Origin: Pithys albifrons albifrons
Lineage: Eukaryota > Chordata > Aves > Passeriformes > Thamnophilidae
Direction: 5' to 3'
DNA: 64,000 bases
NCBI RefSeq assembly: GCF_047495875.1
Contig: NC_092473.1
Coordinates: 14,909,733 to 14,973,732, forward strand
The number at the start of each line of letters is the position of its first letter. Position 1 is the stretch's first letter. The notes below the pieces were generated by a model. It had not been told where the DNA came from. It ran no database searches and saw only the letters and a list, made by a program, of their open reading frames with translations. This document shows, in pieces, positions 44,301 to 49,232 of this stretch. The position numbers and the translations under genes were made by a program.

Positions 44301-46728
44301 TACATTGCTTTTCTCTCAGGGCTTACAGACACAGAAACACAATCTCTCTGCTCTAATAACTCCCCAGTGCAAACCTGACACTTATTGGAACAGTTCTGTG
44401 AAAGAAGAAGTCCACAAGTTCCACTTTAGAACCTCCCTGAGGACCCAGAGCTTACCTGAAATACAGTGACAATGGCCCAAAGCAAGGAATCGAAATTCTT
44501 CCTGTCTGGAACTGTGTCTCCTGTATCAGTTTTCAGGCTGAACTTGCACCCAAAAAGATGCATGCCAAGGATGCTGGAGTGGGGAAAGAGGGAGGGAGGG
44601 GGAGAAACATATTACTGTGGGAAATATGGTTGCAGAGAAGATTGCAGGGATTTTTGGGAAATTCTTCCACCTCCCAGTGTTTTGAGTGCCAGTGGAATTT
44701 CCTGGGAAGGTGGAATCTGCTCCAGCACTGACCTGCTCACTGATCACACCCCACAATCTGTGTCCCATCTCATTACAATCACTCCCTCTGAAGTCAAATC
44801 AGAGATCTCCTTGTCTAGAGAATAACAAACCATATTCCCAGCTCTCTAATCCAACTGCTTTCCAACAAAAGGATCTTTACAGTGTCAGACAGACAGAAGT
44901 CTTGGGGTCTGGTCTGTACAACCCCATCCCAAATACAACACTGGTACACTCCAGTTAGTGACAGCGACCTCAGGCACAGCTGAAGGAGCCTCTCAGGGAT
45001 CTGAGGAGCAATTGTTGCCTCTTTATGAACTTCCTCCACCTACAGAGCTGCAGGAGAAGCAGCCTGAGAAGGGCAGACTGTGTGTTGTGAGCAGCTCTGT
45101 CCCCCAGGAGCCTGTAGAGTTCTAACCAAGCCTGGCGATAATCAGAGCAGAGCAGCAGCCTCTGGTACCTGAAGATGAAGATGAAGAGCATGAGCAGCAT
45201 GCAGAAGGTGGCCACGTTGTCCATGGTCTTCATGAGCACCACGAGCTGGCGGCGCAGGGCGGGCATGAAGCGCACGAGTTTGAGCACGCGGAGCAGGCGG
45301 AAGGTGCGGAGCACGGAGAGCCCCCCGTCCGACTGGCCAATGATCTCCCAGACACTGCAGGGACACCAGGACACCCCTGTGAGCAGCACCCCAAGATGAG
45401 GGGGCCCTGAGGCTGGGCTGCTCCAGCCATCAAACCCTGCAAGCCCCAAACGGGGATTTCTTGCTTCTGGAAAACACCTTCACTCCCACACACAGTTTAT
45501 CTCCCTTCTGGTTGGATTCTTGGCTCTTTAATTCCCATGTTTTTTGAGGTTCTTCACATCTCAGCACAGAATCATAGAATGATAGAATCAGTTGGGTTGG
45601 AAGAGACCTCTGAGAACATCAAGTCCAACCCCTTAATCCAACACCACTGAGGGTCATGTCCAGTCTCACATTAAAACCTCCAGGGATGGGGAATCCACCT
45701 CCTCTCTGGGCAGCCCATTCCAATCCCTGAGCACTCTCTCTGCAAAGAATTTCTTCCTGATATCCAACCTAAACCTCCCTTGGTAGAGCTTAAGCTCTGC
45801 CCTCTTGTTCTCCTGTTGGTTACCTGAGAGAAGAGACCAACCCCCACCTGGGTACAACATCCCTTCAGGGAGTTGAGGAGAGTGACAAGCATGTCCCCTG
45901 CCAGGCTGCGCCACCACGATGGGTCACAACTCCCCCCCCACAGAATGGGCATCACAACTTTGTACCACGAATTCACATCTGCTGGGGTGGGTTGGTTCAA
46001 TCAGGCCACAGAACGAGCCTCTGTTGCTCCTCCCTTGCCTAAACCAAAGGGATGGGCCAAGGGGAGCCAAGAGCACAGTCCTGGTTGGCAGCTGAGCCTC
46101 CCCTGAATTCCCTGCCCCAAAGCACTGACTGAGGGGTGTCCAGCACTGCTGGAGAGCACCCCAGCACCCAGGGGTGCACAAGTTCTCACTCACACACTGT
46201 GGCACCACCAGTTTAGGCTGGCACAGAGTTCCCTGGGAGGGGACAGCAGAACAGTGCCCTCCTTCCCTCCTGCTTGCTCTATTCCAACCTGAGCTGTGTT
46301 AATTTGGGAGAGGGATATGGGCACTCCCTGCACTCCTTTCCCAGGACCAGCCACTCTGAACTCCATTGGAAAATCACTCTCTGTGCCAGCTGTGTGGCAT
46401 AAACAGACTTTGTTCTCCATCTGCCAGGTCCATTTACTTTGGACAGCCCTGCCAACACCAGGAATCTAAAATGCCAGCATAATTATAGCACATGCCAGCC
46501 CTGGATTAACACAAGCCACGTCATTCCTGCTGCCCATCCCACTCCCAGGCACGGCAGAGAAAGAGCCAGCAATGACCTGATGACAACGATGATCCCGTCG
46601 AAGATGTTGTAGGGGTTCTTGATGTAGCCAAAGATGCCAAAGGCAAGGAGTTTCAGGAGCATCTCCAGGGCAAACATGCTGGTGAAGACGATGTTGCTGA
46701 TCTCCAAGGCGTTGGTCAACTCATCTGG
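1982..46728 (-). CDS. CACNA1I: CACNA1I, T-type calcium channel alpha-1I (Cav3.3), partial gene, 22 exons
   Basis: Pore-forming subunit of a low-voltage-activated (T-type) calcium channel of the plasma membrane; in vertebrates it is mainly neuronal and supports rebound bursting. The coding join on the minus strand, in transcript order, is 46728-46577, 45354-45169, 44573-44456, 42429-42274, 39199-39109, 36488-36280, 34678-34277, 32965-32865, 32104-31981, 31853-31785, 31675-31491, 29574-29448, 28890-28765, 28021-27932, 27223-27031, 18879-18728, 17040-16931, 16068-15935, 13799-13729, 5126-5048, 3088-2967, 2314-1982. Every border is GT/AG and the phases fit, giving 3330 nt (1110 codons) without a stop. 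It covers domain II S2 to just past IVS6. Filter residues seen are TQEDW (II), SKDGW (III) and TGDNW (IV), the E/D/D of the T-type EEDD ring. The paralogue choice (I rather than G or H) rests on remembered family sequence: [33 protein letters not shown] and [12 protein letters not shown]. Both gene ends lie outside the window. Confidence 0.95.
2435..2692 (+). mobile_element. CR1 LINE 3' end fragment with doubled tail
   Basis: A sense CR1 3' end holds the 'gtccaaggccaggttggaca' and 'gtgtccctgcccatggca' blocks and ends in 'ttccagcccagcccattctg'. A second copy of only the last ~40 bp follows at 2652-2692. It lies in the intron between exons 21 and 22. Confidence 0.8.
2967..3088 (-). CDS. CACNA1I: CACNA1I window exon 21: domain IV selectivity filter
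   Basis: This 122-nt exon reads [20 protein letters not shown] and then [20 protein letters not shown]. The D of TGDNW is the domain IV member of the EEDD ring. Two turret cysteines (CSEENPC) are present. The acceptor is CCCACAG at 3095-3089 and the donor is ATGAAG|GTGTGT at 2966. Confidence 0.97.
3310..3456 (+). mobile_element. CR1 LINE 3' end fragment
   Basis: The CR1 3' end is in plus orientation (a 'caaggccacgttggacaggg' block, a 'gtgtccctgccatggcaggg' block and the tail 'cccaacccaaaccattctgg'). It lies about 220 bp from exon 21, inside the intron. Confidence 0.78.
3457..5047 (-). other. Intron between exons 20 and 21, unique part
   Basis: Only AT/GC-mixed single-copy sequence was seen, without an exon, array or clear element. 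Confidence 0.55.
5048..5126 (-). CDS. CACNA1I: CACNA1I window exon 20: domain IV S5
   Basis: This 79-nt exon reads [20 protein letters not shown] and ELFGKL plus G. It is the IVS5 helix. The acceptor is GTGTAG at 5132-5127 and the donor is AACTCG|GTGAGT at 5047. The spare G plus AT of exon 21 gives Asp. Confidence 0.95.
5996..6558. repeat. 56-bp minisatellite, about 10 copies
   Basis: The unit contains 'ggatccagttctccagctgg' followed by 'aaatggcatcacaagcagc' and 'actttatccctaataaa'. Copies are over 90% alike, differing by single bases (cagc/catc/aagc, ccag/cctg). Each unit carries the 8-bp palindrome CCAGCTGG and GGATCC. Confidence 0.95.
7915..8140 (+). mobile_element. CR1 LINE 3' end
   Basis: The plus orientation shows 'ttctttgcagagagatgctc', 'attggaatgggctgcccaga', 'ccatccctggaggtttttca', then 'ggttggacttgatgatctca' and the tail 'ccaacccaatccattctgtg'. 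This is the CR1 3' untranslated part typical of bird genomes. Confidence 0.85.
10487..11418. repeat. 40/41-bp minisatellite with internal fold-backs, about 23 copies
   Basis: The unit reads 'gatgtgttccctcaacaggg' followed by 'aatggctgattccctcacac' and t. Variants have 'cccccaacaggg', 'catagggaat' or 'cccaaacact'. Within each unit AGGGAA pairs both with the TTCCCT before it and, as GGGAAT, with the ATTCCC after it, so single strands could form two alternative hairpins. Confidence 0.95.
11770..12133. repeat. 45-bp minisatellite, 8 copies
   Basis: The unit reads 'cagttggttctccaagggct' then 'gctcaaactgaataaaaacc' and 'aaatc'. Copies are nearly identical (c/a and t/c single changes). Because 45 is divisible by 3, long repetitive reading frames appear on both strands; there is no sign that they are translated. 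Confidence 0.96.
13729..13799 (-). CDS. CACNA1I: CACNA1I window exon 19: domain IV S4-S5 linker
   Basis: This 71-nt exon reads [20 protein letters not shown] and LPQ after the split Val. It completes IVS4 and codes for the S4-S5 helix. The acceptor is TTTCAG at 13805-13800 and the donor is CCCAG|GTAAGC at 13728. It is followed by the largest fully contained intron (8.6 kb), which carries three tandem arrays. Confidence 0.95.
14150..14395 (+). mobile_element. CR1 LINE 3' end fragment
   Basis: The plus orientation shows 'gaaggaattcctccctgtga', 'tgcccagagaagctgtggct', 'gtccaaggccaggttggaca' and the tail 'ccaacccaaaccattctggc'. It lies between exon 19 and the S4-donor array. Confidence 0.85.
14693..15956 (-). 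repeat. 42/37-bp array built from the exon 18 splice donor
   Basis: In transcript sense each unit is about CTCAGGACAGCCCGAG|GTGT plus 'GTGTGCTGCTCCTGGGG' and CTGTG. By hand count there are about 31 occurrences of the CCCGAG|GTGTGTG core including the native exon 18 junction, spaced 42 bp (common) or 37 bp (CTGTG missing). The native exon end GTGCTCAGGATAGCCCGAG is the rightmost copy. Several units keep its ATAG, while most have ACAG. The array therefore consists of exon end, 5' splice site and the first ~20 intron bases, multiplied. Confidence 0.96.
15935..16068 (-). CDS. CACNA1I: CACNA1I window exon 18: domain IV S3-S4 voltage sensor
   Basis: This 134-nt exon reads [20 protein letters not shown], then [20 protein letters not shown] and RIAR plus G. 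It holds IVS3 and most of the IVS4 sensor. The acceptor is CTGCAG at 16074-16069. The donor is CCCGAG|GTGTGTG at 15934, and the last ~18 exonic bases with this donor are the seed of the tandem array running to about 14693. The phase with exon 19 (G|TG = Val, giving ARVLKLLK) selects the first donor. In several frames the sequence stays open into the array, so the exon has no early stop as a boundary signal. Confidence 0.96.
16069..16930 (-). other. Intron between exons 17 and 18
   Basis: Single-copy intron; nothing but splice sites recognised. Confidence 0.6.
16931..17040 (-). CDS. CACNA1I: CACNA1I window exon 17: domain IV S2
   Basis: This 110-nt exon reads [20 protein letters not shown] and then [16 protein letters not shown] plus AG. 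It is segment IVS2 with its acidic charge-transfer residue (VFE) and the start of the S2-S3 loop. The acceptor is TTGCAG at 17046-17041 and the donor is GACAG|GTGAGA at 16930. Confidence 0.95.
17041..18727 (-). other. Intron between exons 16 and 17
   Basis: Single-copy sequence with moderate AT content; no exon, array or recognisable element seen. Confidence 0.6.
18728..18879 (-). CDS. CACNA1I: CACNA1I window exon 16: III-IV linker and domain IV S1
   Basis: This 152-nt exon reads [20 protein letters not shown], then [20 protein letters not shown] and [10 protein letters not shown]. It holds the end of the III-IV linker and S1 of domain IV. The acceptor is CTGCAG at 18885-18880 and the donor is CCCAAG|GTGAGC at 18727. 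It follows an intron of about 8.1 kb, the largest complete one after the intron between exons 19 and 20. Confidence 0.96.
19155..19290 (-). mobile_element. tRNA-Ile-derived SINE with CR1-like tail (TguSINE1 type)
   Basis: Read on the minus strand, it starts with a degenerate tRNA head: 'CAGCTCAGTTGGTTAAAAC' (A box), 'AATAATGCCAAGGTCATGG' around the anticodon arm and 'GGATTCAATGCCC' (B box). A tail follows, 'GAGTTGGACTCGATGATCCT' and 'TGTGGGTCCCTTCCAGCTCA', which resembles CR1 3' ends. This matches the design known for zebra finch TguSINE1 (name from memory). The Pol III boxes are mutated, so it is an old insertion. Confidence 0.82.
21995..22260 (-). mobile_element. CR1 LINE 3' end fragment
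   Basis: A reverse-oriented CR1 end: 'ttggaaaggacctcaaaaat', 'gagcagggacaacttcaacc', 'ccaacctggccttggacagt', 'gccacagcttctctgggcac' and 'gggaagaatttcttcccaat'. Confidence 0.83.
23840..24592 (+). mobile_element. Composite CR1 LINE with internal 38-bp inverted repeat
   Basis: A CR1 3' region in plus orientation, with 'agagaagagcaacgaggctg', 'gagaggctgagggagctggg', 'ttggaatgggctgcccagag' and the tail 'ttccaacccaatccaatcta'. The segment from 'gaagagcaacgaggctggag' occurs twice (about 23918 and 24134). Between the copies lies a palindrome with two perfect 38-bp arms (24002-24039 and 24055-24092). Confidence 0.85.
24002..24092. repeat. Inverted repeat, 38-bp arms, 15-bp loop
   Basis: The left arm begins 'cttgatccaaccccactgtg' and ends 'ccagcccagggcac'. 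The right arm (24055-24092) is its exact reverse complement. The arms correspond to the last part of a CR1 tail met head-on by its own complement. Confidence 0.95.
27031..27223 (-). CDS. CACNA1I: CACNA1I window exon 15: domain III S6 and III-IV linker
   Basis: This 193-nt exon reads [20 protein letters not shown], then [20 protein letters not shown], then the highly charged [20 protein letters not shown] and KKRR plus one base. It holds IIIS6 and the basic/acidic III-IV linker. The acceptor is CCACCAG at 27230-27224. The donor chosen is CAGGA|GTAAGG at 27030, because the one spare base plus AA of exon 16 gives Lys (RR-K-AQRRPYY), a join I remember from a human isoform. Read-through past this donor meets a stop ten codons later. 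Confidence 0.92.
27224..27931 (-). other. Intron between exons 14 and 15
   Basis: Single-copy intron of 708 nt; no element recognised. Confidence 0.6.
27932..28021 (-). CDS. CACNA1I: CACNA1I window exon 14: domain III selectivity filter
   Basis: This 90-nt exon (30 codons) reads [20 protein letters not shown] and then [10 protein letters not shown]. The D of SKDGW is the domain III member of the T-type EEDD ring; high-voltage-activated channels have Glu here. The acceptor is TTCCAG at 28027-28022 and the donor is CAACAG|GTACAT at 27931. Confidence 0.97.
28022..28764 (-). other. Intron between exons 13 and 14
   Basis: This 743-nt intron is single-copy on its left and carries an eroded CR1 end at 28570-28720 directly next to exon 13. 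Confidence 0.6.
28570..28720 (-). mobile_element. Eroded CR1 LINE 3' end
   Basis: A reverse CR1 tail: 'cttgggtggaaaagacctct', 'tcatcgtgtccaaccattaa' and 'cccaacactg'. It is more diverged than the other copies, hence probably older. Confidence 0.7.
28765..28890 (-). CDS. CACNA1I: CACNA1I window exon 13: domain III turret
   Basis: This 126-nt exon (42 codons) reads [20 protein letters not shown], then [20 protein letters not shown] and GQ. It is the extracellular S5-pore loop of domain III with conserved Cys residues and an N-x-T glycosylation sequon (KNIT). The acceptor is ATGCAG at 28896-28891 and the donor is GGGCAG|GTAAAG at 28764. Confidence 0.96.
28891..29447 (-). other. Intron between exons 12 and 13
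   Basis: 557 nt of single-copy sequence; nothing recognised. Confidence 0.6.
29448..29574 (-). CDS. CACNA1I: CACNA1I window exon 12: domain III S4-S5 linker and S5
   Basis: This 127-nt exon reads [20 protein letters not shown], then [20 protein letters not shown] and VQ. It carries the S4-S5 coupling helix and S5 of domain III. The acceptor is TTCCAG at 29580-29575 and the donor is GTCCAG|GTAGGG at 29447. The codon split with exon 11 (CG|A) gives Arg. Confidence 0.97.
29575..31490 (-). other. Intron between exons 11 and 12
   Basis: 1.9 kb of single-copy sequence; no exon, array or mobile element recognised. Confidence 0.6.
31491..31675 (-). CDS. CACNA1I: CACNA1I window exon 11: domain III S3-S4
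   Basis: This 185-nt exon reads [20 protein letters not shown], then [20 protein letters not shown], then [20 protein letters not shown] and L plus CG. The S4 sensor [14 protein letters not shown] has arginines at every third position. The acceptor is TGTAG at 31680-31676 and the donor is CTCCG|GTATGT at 31490. Confidence 0.97.
31785..31853 (-). CDS. CACNA1I: CACNA1I window exon 10: domain III S2
   Basis: This 69-nt exon (23 codons, phase 0) reads [20 protein letters not shown] and MVK. It forms most of IIIS2 with its charge-transfer-centre acidic residue (VAEM). The acceptor is TTTACAG at 31860-31854 and the donor is TTAAG|GTAATT at 31784. It is flanked by introns of only 127 and 109 nt. 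Confidence 0.95.
31981..32104 (-). CDS. CACNA1I: CACNA1I window exon 9: domain III S1
   Basis: This 124-nt exon reads [20 protein letters not shown], then [20 protein letters not shown] and T. It holds the amphipathic pre-S1 segment and S1 of domain III. The acceptor is CTGCAG at 32110-32105 and the donor is AGCACG|GTGAGC at 31980. The first base completes the split Arg from exon 8. Confidence 0.96.
32361..32902 (-). repeat. Nested array built from the exon 8 end and its donor
   Basis: In transcript sense the core GACTGGGCCCTCTACTTG + TTTTCCCCACAGAACAG (coding [11 protein letters not shown] in the native exon) occurs seven times including exon 8 itself, at about 32868, 32760, 32711, 32592, 32546, 32498 and 32451. 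Inner units are about 48 bp. An outer unit adds a ~110-bp intronic stretch ('TTCTGTGGTGGTGGAATATT', 'GGAGAGTTGTCCCTTGAGGG'), present three times. Three copies keep a consensus donor: CAG|GTAAGAAATG at 32864 (native) and 32707, and TAG|GTAAGAAATG at 32447. In the others GGGAAAAC replaces it. Confidence 0.95.
32865..32965 (-). CDS. CACNA1I: CACNA1I window exon 8: end of II-III linker
   Basis: This 101-nt exon reads [20 protein letters not shown], then [13 protein letters not shown] plus AG of a split Arg codon. It leads into domain III on the cytoplasmic face. The acceptor is ATGCAG at 32971-32966 and the donor is AACAG|GTAAGAAATG at 32864. The last ~38 nt of the exon, with its donor, are repeated several times in the following intron (32361-32864), so the 3' border could be ambiguous. 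The copy at 32864 is chosen because it is contiguous with the rest of the exon and in phase with exon 9. Confidence 0.95.
32966..34276 (-). other. Intron between exons 7 and 8
   Basis: Apart from a short GT microsatellite near 33595-33613 and a CR1 end at 33850-34226 this is single-copy sequence. No exon is expected, since exon 7 and exon 8 join in phase 0. Confidence 0.6.
33850..34226 (+). mobile_element. CR1 LINE 3' end
   Basis: The plus orientation shows 'agaagagaaggctcagggga', 'gaccttatcactctctacaa', 'ttctttgcagagagagtggt', 'attggaatgggctgcccaga' and the tail 'gattctatgattctatga'. This is the clearest CR1 3' terminus of the window, ending 50 bp from exon 7. Confidence 0.9.
34277..34678 (-). 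CDS. CACNA1I: CACNA1I window exon 7: long II-III linker exon
   Basis: This 402-nt exon (134 codons, phase 0 at both ends) is the longest here. It begins [20 protein letters not shown], continues with [16 protein letters not shown], then [17 protein letters not shown], a Pro/Glu-rich spacer, and [19 protein letters not shown], ending in [12 protein letters not shown]. The exon is the most GC- and CpG-rich part of the window. The [15 protein letters not shown] and GEGKGSTDD blocks are family-conserved, while the Pro-rich middle is variable. The acceptor is CTCCCAG at 34685-34679 and the donor is GAGGAC|GTGAGT at 34276. Confidence 0.95.
34679..36279 (-). other. Intron between exons 6 and 7
   Basis: Single-copy 1.6-kb intron with a short CTC triplet run at about 35268-35291; no mobile element recognised. 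Confidence 0.6.
36280..36488 (-). CDS. CACNA1I: CACNA1I window exon 6: II-III linker
   Basis: This 209-nt exon reads [18 protein letters not shown], then [20 protein letters not shown], then [20 protein letters not shown]. It is a Ser/Pro-rich cytoplasmic linker with likely phosphorylation sites but no structured domain. The acceptor AG is at 36490-36489 (CCCCAG|AGATGAAG) and the donor is TCCTTG|GTAAGT at 36279. The first full codon is Met where I remember Leu in mammals. Confidence 0.94.
36530..37075 (-). mobile_element. CR1-like element with internal 40-bp VNTR (6 copies)
   Basis: The reverse orientation shows the tail 'aatcacagaatcccagaaca' then 'gagttggaaggacccacaag', 'ctccaaaccctcctggagct'-type sequence, and 'gggaagagccttgtcctgag'. 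Next comes a tandem array of 'ctgtccctgccctggcacag' + 'ctccagccattccctgggtg' (36735-36985), and finally 'tgaggtctcccctcagtctc'. The same element with other copy numbers lies at 56160 and 62640. Confidence 0.85.
37185..37320 (-). mobile_element. CR1 LINE 3' end fragment
   Basis: Reverse orientation: 'atagaatggtttggttgaaa', 'aggaccttaaagctaaactt', 'gcagggatgccacccaccag' and 'ccaacctggccttgaacacc'. Confidence 0.8.
39109..39199 (-). CDS. CACNA1I: CACNA1I window exon 5: start of II-III linker
   Basis: This 91-nt exon reads [20 protein letters not shown], then [10 protein letters not shown] plus one base. It is the acidic cytoplasmic stretch just after IIS6, strongly conserved among Cav3 channels. 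The acceptor is CTGCAG at 39205-39200 and the donor is AACAG|GTAGGG at 39108. The phase matches exon 6 (G|AG = Glu). Confidence 0.93.
40735..40850 (+). mobile_element. CR1 LINE 3' end fragment
   Basis: Plus orientation: 'gtgtccctgcccatggcagg' and 'gatgatctttaaggtccttc', ending 'ccaactcaaaccattccagg'. The minisatellite starts about 45 bp behind its tail. Confidence 0.82.
40896..41428. repeat. 22/26-bp minisatellite, about 22 copies
   Basis: The unit is 'gttctgcagccctcagaagg' + gt (22 bp), or the same with an extra TTTG (26 bp) giving 'gtgtttgttctgcagccc'. The two lengths are interspersed, and ctcag/ctgag/ccgag variants create a three-letter code along the array. Confidence 0.95.
42274..42429 (-). 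CDS. CACNA1I: CACNA1I window exon 4: domain II selectivity filter and S6
   Basis: This 156-nt exon (52 codons, phase 0 at both ends) reads [18 protein letters not shown] and then S6 ([20 protein letters not shown] and on to EGFQAE). The E of TQEDW is the domain II member of the EEDD calcium-selectivity ring. The donor is GCAGAG|GTGAGA at 42273. The acceptor CTGCAG (42435-42430) sits immediately downstream, in transcript sense, of a roughly 540-nt pyrimidine-rich tandem array (42436-42978), so the branch point and pyrimidine tract of this exon must lie in or beyond that array. Confidence 0.97.
42434..42979 (-). repeat. Polypyrimidine array abutting the exon 4 acceptor
   Basis: In transcript sense the 540 nt before CTGCAG|exon 4 consist of TTCCC and AAACC blocks: CCTTCCCAAACCTTCCC in 10- and 15-bp periods, with a pure TTCCC pentamer run at 42891-42958. 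The plus strand is the matching GGGAA/GGGAAGGTTT purine array. No other sequence separates it from the 3' splice site. Confidence 0.96.
42980..44455 (-). other. Intron between exons 3 and 4, unique part
   Basis: Single-copy sequence; nothing recognised beyond the array at its downstream end. Confidence 0.6.
44456..44573 (-). CDS. CACNA1I: CACNA1I window exon 3: domain II S5 end and pore turret
   Basis: This 118-nt exon reads [16 protein letters not shown], then [20 protein letters not shown] and FQ. It holds the end of IIS5, the extracellular turret and the first half of the pore loop of domain II. The acceptor is CTCCAG at 44579-44574 and the donor is TTTCAG|GTAAGC at 44455. The S of SILGM is split between exons 2 and 3. 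All residues expected at this place in a Cav3 channel are present. Confidence 0.96.
44574..45168 (-). other. Intron between exons 2 and 3
   Basis: 595 nt of single-copy sequence; nothing recognised. Confidence 0.6.
45169..45354 (-). CDS. CACNA1I: CACNA1I window exon 2: domain II S3-S4-S5
   Basis: This 186-nt exon starts with the last base of a split Ser codon and reads [15 protein letters not shown], then the S4 voltage sensor [14 protein letters not shown], then the S4-S5 linker [13 protein letters not shown] and the start of S5 ([10 protein letters not shown]). The regularly spaced Arg/Lys residues of S4 are intact. The acceptor is CTGCAG at 45360-45355 and the donor is TTCAG|GTACCAG at 45168. 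The exon is in phase with its neighbours. Confidence 0.96.
45355..46576 (-). other. Intron between exons 1 and 2
   Basis: 1.2-kb intron with one CR1 3' end at 45568-45920; the remainder is single-copy. Confidence 0.6.
45568..45920 (-). mobile_element. CR1 LINE 3' end
   Basis: Reverse orientation: 'cagaatcatagaatgataga', 'gttgggttggaagagacctc', 'ccatccctggaggttttaat' (complement), 'gcagcccattccaatccctg', 'ctctctgcaaagaatttctt' and 'gggagttgaggagagtgaca'. Confidence 0.88.
46577..46728 (-). CDS. CACNA1I: CACNA1I window exon 1: domain II S2 to S3
   Basis: This 152-nt exon reads [15 protein letters not shown] at its start and [13 protein letters not shown] at its end, in phase 0 and ending with two bases of a split codon. 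It holds segment S2 of domain II ([14 protein letters not shown]) and the start of S3. The acceptor is a C-rich tract plus AG at 46730-46729 and the donor is CAG|GTCATT at 46576. The family has a preceding exon ending in the HEQ that follows S1; it was not found to the right, so the intron behind it runs past the window edge. The encoded piece is residues 1-50 of the mapped part. Confidence 0.95.
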
Positions 46729-48639
46729 CTGGGGGGCAAAAAAGCAACGGGTCAAAGAGGAGCACAAAAGGAATGGGAAAGGCTGGAATGTTCCTCCTGC
46801 TGGGATTGGTGATAACCAGGCACAAATGGTACATCTTCCCACACTCCTTCTGGAAAGCCACAGAGGCAGATGAATGTGTGAGGAGAACAGCAGACAAACC
46901 TCATGGCACAGAATCCCAGAAACACAGAATCCCAGCCCATGTCTGGAGCAGTTGCAGAGCGAGTGTGTCCAATAAAAGGGCCCCAAAAGTTAAAGCTGTG
47001 CAAGGCTGAGGGTTTGTTCACTGTCCCAAGATACAATTACCCAGGGGAAGGGCTGGTATGGCTTCTAAACTCCCATCTGGCCTCACATGGATCAGGTTGT
47101 TTTTACTGCACTACTTCATGGGCACTGCTACATCCAAGCCAGGACCACTGGTGTGGATTTAGGAATACTCATATTAAAACAATGTCTTTCTTTTCCAGAT
47201 ATCTCTTCAAAGAATTAAGAAAACAAATACCACTGAAAGTCAGCAGGATCAACAGTTTTTGGAAATTGTCCCCAAAATCTCCAAAGGATCTTTCCTTCTG
47301 AAGCCCTGGTTAGTAACACCCAGCAGACTTTGTCCAGGTGACAGCAGCACGGTCCTGAGAGTCAGGACTCCCTCCAGGATCACTGGGGGGTTCTCTCAGT
47401 CTCCAAGGCTTCCTGCAGCTTAAATCCAAGATTTTTCCAGCCCCCTCCTCCATCACCAGCACCACTTTACCTTGGGCTACAATCTCGTGTTCAGACAGAG
47501 CCTGGGACCTTCCTTGGCTGGGAAGTGCAACCAAGTCCAGCCAGCACCTGGCTCCAAAACGTGGCACAGCAGGCACAGAAGGAGGGAGGGGATTTTCTCC
47601 CTCACTGGAGCTGCTCCTTCAACCAGCACCAGGCTCTGCAACGTGCATTTATATCCACAGTTCTAGTTCAAGGCCTGCCCCTTTGCAAGAGAAAATGAGT
47701 CTTTTTCATTTCCTTTTCCTCAGTGTAATAACATTGTCTGGGAAAAGGTGTGATTTTCATATCTGACTCATCTCCTGCACTGATAATGCTCCCCTTTATT
47801 CCCTGCCCCTCATTAGACACCACGGTAAGACGGGGCTGTTTCTTGGGGATGTTGTTGCACCATTTGAGGGACAGACCATTGGAACACTGTGGCACCATCA
47901 CACTGAACTCCACATCCTGCAACCCAAACCCTGGGCAATGGAAGGAGAGGCTGAAAGAGTTAATTTGCCTACAGGAAGAGCCCACCCCCCCCCCCCTCCT
48001 CCTCCTCCAGGCAGCCACAGTCTGGGGGCTGCTAATGAACCATCACTCAGAACCAAATTACCTCATGCTGTCTGTCTGTGCTCAACCATTTATCCAGGAG
48101 AAAGCACTGAGAGCTCAGTCCTCGTGGTTATAATCCATCCCCACCAGATCCCCAGGGACACCAGGGCAAGGACTGGGCAGTTTTCACTTCTTTAGTCTCC
48201 ATGAGAGCACCTGCCTGCCCTCCCCACACCTTCCTGGCTGCAGGAACATCCATCCCTCCCCAGATTCCATCCCATTCCCTTCCCTGATGGTGCCAAACCA
48301 TCCTGGGCAGAGTCCAGGCAATGAAAACACAGCTGAAGAAAAGGGATGGCTTTGACCCAGAGCCCCAGCAGAGACTGAGCCTGGGACAGCCCTGGGGGCT
48401 CCTGGGTGGCACAGGGTGACAGGACACCACTCTCACACTGTCCCCAGGCTGTTTGTCAGGACCTGGCACATCCAGTGCCCCCCAGCCAGGTCAGATAAGG
48501 GCACTCTGGACAAGCAGCACAAGAACCTGATAAATTCTTGTCCCAAATTCTTGTCCCCTCTGGCAGTGGATGGAGAGCTCTGTGGGACAGGCTGTTCAGG
48601 GCACTGGGGCTGGGAAATTAATGACCATCACCAGCAAGG

Positions 48640-48900
48640 AATCACATGGAATCCCTGAGGTTGGAAAAGCCCTCCAAGGTCATAGATCCAGCCTGTGCCC
48701 AATGCCCACCTTGTCACTGAGTGCCACAGGACACCTCCAGGGATGGGGACTCCAAACCTCCCTGGGCAGTTCCAATTCCTGACAGCTCTTTCCAAGGAAG
48801 GAATTCCACCTGATGCCCAACCTGAACCCCCCACGGTGCAGTGTGAGGCTCTGCCTTGTCCTGTCACCACTTCCCTGGAAGAAGAAGCCCTCATCATTCC
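48640..48900 (-). mobile_element. CR1-like 3' end fragment
   Basis: Reverse orientation: 'ggaatccctgaggttggaaa', 'gccctccaaggtcatagatc', 'cctccagggatggggactcc' and 'ggaattccacctgatgccca'. It is a diverged subfamily. Confidence 0.72.
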
Positions 48901-49149
48901 TGACAGGAAGGTGCAGCTTGTGGGGTCCTTCTGCAGCACTTTCTGCTGGGAACGATGGAGAACCTTCCCCCTGCTACCCCCAAAACCTTGGACTCTGCCA
49001 GACAGCACTTAGTCCAACTCAGTGTGGTGTCCTCCAAGTTCATCTGCTGCTGCTGCCGCTGCCAGATGTGCTGCCAAGAGCCACAATTTCATCAGGCAAA
49101 CTTGGAGAGCTGGTGATCACTTCCAAAGCCCTAATCCTGCAGTTATGCA

Positions 49150-49232
49150 AATACAGAATCATTAAGGCTGGAAAAAGCCTCTCAGATCATCGAGCCCAAC
49201 CATTAACCCAGCACTGATGACGAGTCAACCTC
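49150..49232 (-). mobile_element. Short CR1 tail
   Basis: Reverse CR1 end: 'cagaatcattaaggctggaa', 'aaagcctctcagatcatcga' and 'gcccaaccattaacccagca'. Confidence 0.7.

Noticed and set aside
1982..46728. CACNA1G or CACNA1H instead of CACNA1I
   Set aside because: The III-IV linker, the [11 protein letters not shown] region and the GEGKGSTDD block fit my memory of Cav3.3 better. A final decision needs alignment to all three bird paralogues.
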